Below are positions 13,842 through 16,470 of a DNA stretch of 16,470 nt, one piece after another. Below the pieces are notes generated by a model. It worked only from the letters and a program-made list of their open reading frames with translations. It had not been told where the DNA came from and made no database searches. How positions within the stretch are numbered: position 1 is the first letter of the stretch; every line of letters starts with the position of its first letter. The DNA is from an uncultured Angelakisella sp. (GTDB lineage: Bacteria > Bacillota > Clostridia > Oscillospirales > Ruminococcaceae), in assembly GCA_910585525.1 (NCBI GenBank), contig CAJUFR010000049.1, positions 1 to 16,470 on the forward strand. The letters are read 5' to 3'. The position numbers and the translations under genes are program-made.

Positions 13842-14840
13842 ATGGATATCGGATGCAGCAGCTTTTCCTGGCAGACCGCCGACGGCCGCCACCTGCTGGG
13901 GCGGACCTATGACCAGTTCGGGGACCTGGCGGCCAACCAGGTCATCGCCGTCCCCGCCGGTCTCCCTTGCCCCGCCGGGCTGAAGGGGGAGGAGGACGCC
14001 GCCCCGGCCCGCTACGGCTACACCGGCATGGCGGTGCTGGGCTTTGGCGAGCCTATCCTGGTGGACGGGGTGAACACCGCCGGACTGATGGGGGCACTGC
14101 TCCACTACCCGGGCTACGCCGTCTACCACCCCGCCGCCCCGGGCCAGACCGCCGTCCATCCCGGCCGGCTGGTGGCCTGGCTGCTGGCCCGCTGCGCCGG
14201 CGTGGAGGAGGCGGTGGAGGCGCTGGCCTCGGTGGCGCTGGTGGATGACCTGACCCAGGGCAGCCCCCTGGCCGCCCACTATATCCTCAGCGACCGCACC
14301 GGGGAAGCGGTGATCCTGGAGCCGGACCGGGACGGGCTATCCATCCACCGGCGGACCATCGGGGTGCTCACCAACAGCCCCGACTACCTCTGGCACCGGA
14401 CCAACCTCCGGGCCTATGTGGGGGTCACCAACCTGCCCAAGGCCCCCCAGACCATCGCCGGGCACCGGATCGAGGAGTTCGGGGAGAGGCTGGGAGGCGG
14501 CTTCGGCCTGCCGGGGGATTATTCCTCCCCCTCCCGGTTCGTGCGGGTCGCCTTTATAAAGGAGTTCGCCGTCCCCGGGGCGGACGAGGTGGACGGGGTG
14601 TCCCGGATGCTCCGGGCCTTCGCCCCGGTGGATATCCCGGAGGGGCTGGCCAAGGCCGACCCGGACTACCCGGTGTACGAGCAGACCCTCTGCACCTGCG
14701 CCATGTGCGCCGAGAGTGGCGTCTACTACTTCACCCCCGCCTGGAACCGGCGGGTATCGGCGGTGCGGCCGGTGGGGAACGGCGGCAGCATCCAATATTT
14801 TTCCCTGGGGACAGCCCAGGACATCGACTACCGGAACTAA
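13842..14840 (+). CDS. Penicillin V acylase / bile salt hydrolase-like amidase (choloylglycine hydrolase family)
   Basis: A 332-residue Ntn-hydrolase of the linear amide C-N hydrolase family, without a signal peptide and so probably cytoplasmic. After a four-residue leader MDIG comes Cys5, the expected autocatalytically exposed nucleophile. Arg21 and Asp24 (GRTYD) keep the 1/17/20 spacing of the family. TNSP gives Asn178, and the SRF of GLPGDYSSPSRFVR gives Arg232. The overall look (DGVNTAGLMGALLHY, IGVLTNSPDYLWHRTNLRAY) is closer to penicillin V acylase than to classical bile salt hydrolase. His88 sits where Tyr (acylase) or Asn (bile salt hydrolase) is expected. GGAGG eight bases before ATG sets the start. 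It is first in an operon with a MATE pump under a MerR-type promoter. Substrates could be conjugated bile acids, N-acyl amino acids, N-acyl-homoserine lactones or penicillin V. Confidence 0.92.
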   Translation: MDIGCSSFSWQTADGRHLLGRTYDQFGDLAANQVIAVPAGLPCPAGLKGEEDAAPARYGYTGMAVLGFGEPILVDGVNTAGLMGALLHYPGYAVYHPAAPGQTAVHPGRLVAWLLARCAGVEEAVEALASVALVDDLTQGSPLAAHYILSDRTGEAVILEPDRDGLSIHRRTIGVLTNSPDYLWHRTNLRAYVGVTNLPKAPQTIAGHRIEEFGERLGGGFGLPGDYSSPSRFVRVAFIKEFAVPGADEVDGVSRMLRAFAPVDIPEGLAKADPDYPVYEQTLCTCAMCAESGVYYFTPAWNRRVSAVRPVGNGGSIQYFSLGTAQDIDYRN

Positions 14841-14852
14841 GGAGGATAAAAG

Positions 14853-16187
14853 ATGACAGCCAAAGCAGACCCCTACCGCCTGCCGGTCACCGGCGGGAAT
14901 ATCCTGCGCTTTGCCCTCCCCACCATGGTGATGACGGTGTTCAACACCTTCTATACCATGGTGGACGGGCTGTTCGTCTCCAATCTCATCGGCACCGACG
15001 CCCTTTCCGCCATCAACCTCACCGCCCCGGCCATCGGCCTCATCACCGCTGTCTCCGGGATGCTGGCTACCGGCGGCAGCGCGGTGGTGATGAAAAAGCT
15101 GGGGGAGGGGAGGGAGAAGGAGGCCCGCCAGGACTTTACCCTTCTCATCCTGGCTAACGCCGTGGTAGGAGCGGTGATGATGGCCCTGGGCTACGCCTTT
15201 ATGGACCGCCTGCTGGGGGCGATGGACCTTTCCCCCGGGGTGTTCGGCTACTGCCATACATATTTGAGCAGCTACCTTTCCTTCACCATCCCCATCCTGC
15301 TGATGTACAACTTTTCCCTCTACCTCATCGCGGCGGGACGGGCCACCCTCTCCCTTGTCTGCACCGTGGCGGGGGGCGTCACCAACATCCTGCTGGACTA
15401 TCTTCTCATCGCCGTGGCGGAGATGGGCATCCGGGGGGCGGCCATCGCCACCGGTCTGGGCTACTCCATCACCGCCGTGGTGGGCCTTGTGGTATTCTGC
15501 CGCCGGGACCAGCTGCTCCGGTTCCAGCGGCCGGCCTTCCGGGGGCGGATGCTGATCCAGGCCGCCTCCAACGGCCTTTCGGAACTTGCTACCTCTCTGG
15601 TCTCCGGCATCACCACCATGCTGTTCAACCTGGCGATGCTGCGGTATATCGGGGAGGACGGGGTGGCAGCCATCACCATTATCATGTATGTCCTGATGTT
15701 TGTCAGCGCCCTGTTCATCGGTTACTCCTACGGGGTGGCCCCGATGATCAGCTACTACCACGGGGCCCAGGAGCGGCAGAAGCTGAAAAGCCTCATCTCC
15801 TTCAGCATCCGGTTCATCCTGGGGGCGTCGGCGGTCTGCGCCCTTCTTTCGGTAGTGTTCACCCGGCCGCTGGTGGGCATCTTTGCCCGGCCGGACAGCC
15901 CGGTCTACCAGCTGGCGGTCACCGGCAACCGGTTCTGCTCCCTGGCCCTGGTGCTGGTGGGGTTCAATGCCTTTGCCAGCGGGATGTTCACCGCCCTTTC
16001 CAACGGCGTGGTCTCCGCTGTGCTGGCCTTTTCCCGGTCCTTCCTCTTTACCGTGGCGGCTGTTCAGCTGATGCCGCTGGCGCTGGGGGTCACCGGGGTC
16101 TGGCTCTCTACCCCTGTCGCCGAGTTGGCGGGGACGGTCGTGGCGGTGGGGGTGTTGGCGAGGTATCGGGGGAGGTATGGGTATTAG
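14853..16187 (+). CDS. MATE-family multidrug/toxin efflux transporter
   Basis: A 444-residue polytopic protein with about twelve transmembrane segments in two related halves, the normal size for the family. The opening GGNILRFALPTMVMTVFNTFYTMVDGLFVSNLIG is written here only as landmarks: LRFALPTMV, then YTMVDGLFVSNLIG. It is followed by ATGGSAVVMKKLGEG, all typical of MepA/DinF-like clostridial MATE proteins. Such pumps expel cationic or amphipathic compounds using Na+ or H+ gradients. The ATG follows the hydrolase stop by 12 bp with GGAGGATAAAAG between, so the two are one transcription unit. Its most likely cargo is either the inducer or the product released by the hydrolase; the sequence does not tell which. 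Confidence 0.93.
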   Translation: MTAKADPYRLPVTGGNILRFALPTMVMTVFNTFYTMVDGLFVSNLIGTDALSAINLTAPAIGLITAVSGMLATGGSAVVMKKLGEGREKEARQDFTLLILANAVVGAVMMALGYAFMDRLLGAMDLSPGVFGYCHTYLSSYLSFTIPILLMYNFSLYLIAAGRATLSLVCTVAGGVTNILLDYLLIAVAEMGIRGAAIATGLGYSITAVVGLVVFCRRDQLLRFQRPAFRGRMLIQAASNGLSELATSLVSGITTMLFNLAMLRYIGEDGVAAITIIMYVLMFVSALFIGYSYGVAPMISYYHGAQERQKLKSLISFSIRFILGASAVCALLSVVFTRPLVGIFARPDSPVYQLAVTGNRFCSLALVLVGFNAFASGMFTALSNGVVSAVLAFSRSFLFTVAAVQLMPLALGVTGVWLSTPVAELAGTVVAVGVLARYRGRYGY

Positions 16188-16470
16188 GTTTTTGGGCTCG
16201 GTCCTCTCCATACCCTTTTCTGCAATTTTCAAGGCGTCTCTTCGACCGCCTCGCCGGCGGGGCCCTTCTTTCTGTATCGACAGAAAGAAGGCAAAGAGCG
16301 ACCAGGGCTGCGCCCTGGACCCGGACGGCCAAAGGCGTCGGTCGCTAAAAAACGGACCTTTTCACGCCGCCCAGTCCGCTTGGGCTGGGGTGCTGCGTAG
16401 TGCCATGATAGATGTCTGCCTTGGTGGCTCGATGCTTGGTCAGGCGGCTGGCTGCGGGGTGGGATATGGT
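16188..16470. repeat. Non-coding right edge with stacked hairpins
   Basis: No supported gene lies in the last 280 bases. A perfect 12-bp stem, CCTTCTTTCTGT/ACAGAAAGAAGG, occupies 16264-16291 with a 4-base loop. A 7-bp stem, CCAGGGC/GCCCTGG, follows at 16302-16318. Together they look like a dispersed intergenic repeat, and they may also end the MATE transcript although no T-run follows. A short open frame from 16404 to the edge has no ribosome site and is not called. Confidence 0.5.

Noticed and set aside
14337..16232. 631-residue minus-strand open frame opposite the MATE and acylase genes
   Set aside because: It is very rich in His, Gly, Asp and Gln with no hydrophobic core, and it lies opposite two clearly recognised genes. 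It is a composition artefact.
16404..16470. Partial open frame running off the right edge
   Set aside because: Only 22 codons, no ribosome binding site and no recognisable sequence; it lies in a repeat-like non-coding stretch.

Overview
The window looks like chromosomal DNA of a GC-rich, low-redundancy anaerobic Firmicute. The family is probably Oscillospiraceae and the habitat probably the gut, but this is inferred from gene content and not from a marker gene. The evidence is: strong AGGAGG-type ribosome binding sites, a T-box leader, TTGACA/TATAAT promoters, oxygen-sensitive ferredoxin-linked enzymes, GC-rich codon third positions, and proteins (Dabb, TraX, tandem-ACT, penicillin-acylase-like hydrolase) that resemble clostridial families. 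There is no rRNA, tRNA, CRISPR array, transposase or phage gene.

Region 1 (1-4641, mostly minus strand) is one operon. A near-consensus promoter at about 4640 reads into a T-box leader with its own terminator. The leader precedes iorA and iorB (indolepyruvate/arylpyruvate:ferredoxin oxidoreductase), a PaaK-type phenylacetate-CoA ligase and a two-ACT-domain protein. Because a T-box opens when a tRNA is uncharged, the operon may run in the biosynthetic direction: arylacetate to arylacetyl-CoA to arylpyruvate to an aromatic amino acid. Stacked hairpins follow the operon at the left edge.

Region 2 (4689-7568, plus strand) starts divergently from the T-box. It holds a CitX-CitG fusion for making and attaching the citrate lyase prosthetic group, with no citrate lyase subunits nearby. 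A promoter overlapping its stop codon then drives a small Dabb-family protein and an LrgA/LrgB membrane pair. A strong bidirectional terminator closes the region.

Region 3 (7583-9057, minus strand) holds a TraX-family membrane protein and an SGNH/GDSL hydrolase.

Region 4 (9260-12703, minus strand) is a carbohydrate-type ABC importer: a lipoprotein binding protein, an attenuator hairpin, then two permeases. No ATPase is encoded here, so a shared MsmX-like ATPase elsewhere is likely.

Region 5 (12792-16187) is a divergent regulatory module. A MerR-family regulator with a GyrI-like ligand domain faces a penicillin-V-acylase/bile-salt-hydrolase-like enzyme followed by a MATE efflux pump. The promoter of the hydrolase-pump pair has the 19-bp spacer and central perfect dyad typical of MerR activation. 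The module looks like a sense-hydrolyse-export device for an amphipathic amide compound. The right edge (16188-16470) is non-coding and carries stacked hairpins like those of dispersed intergenic repeats.
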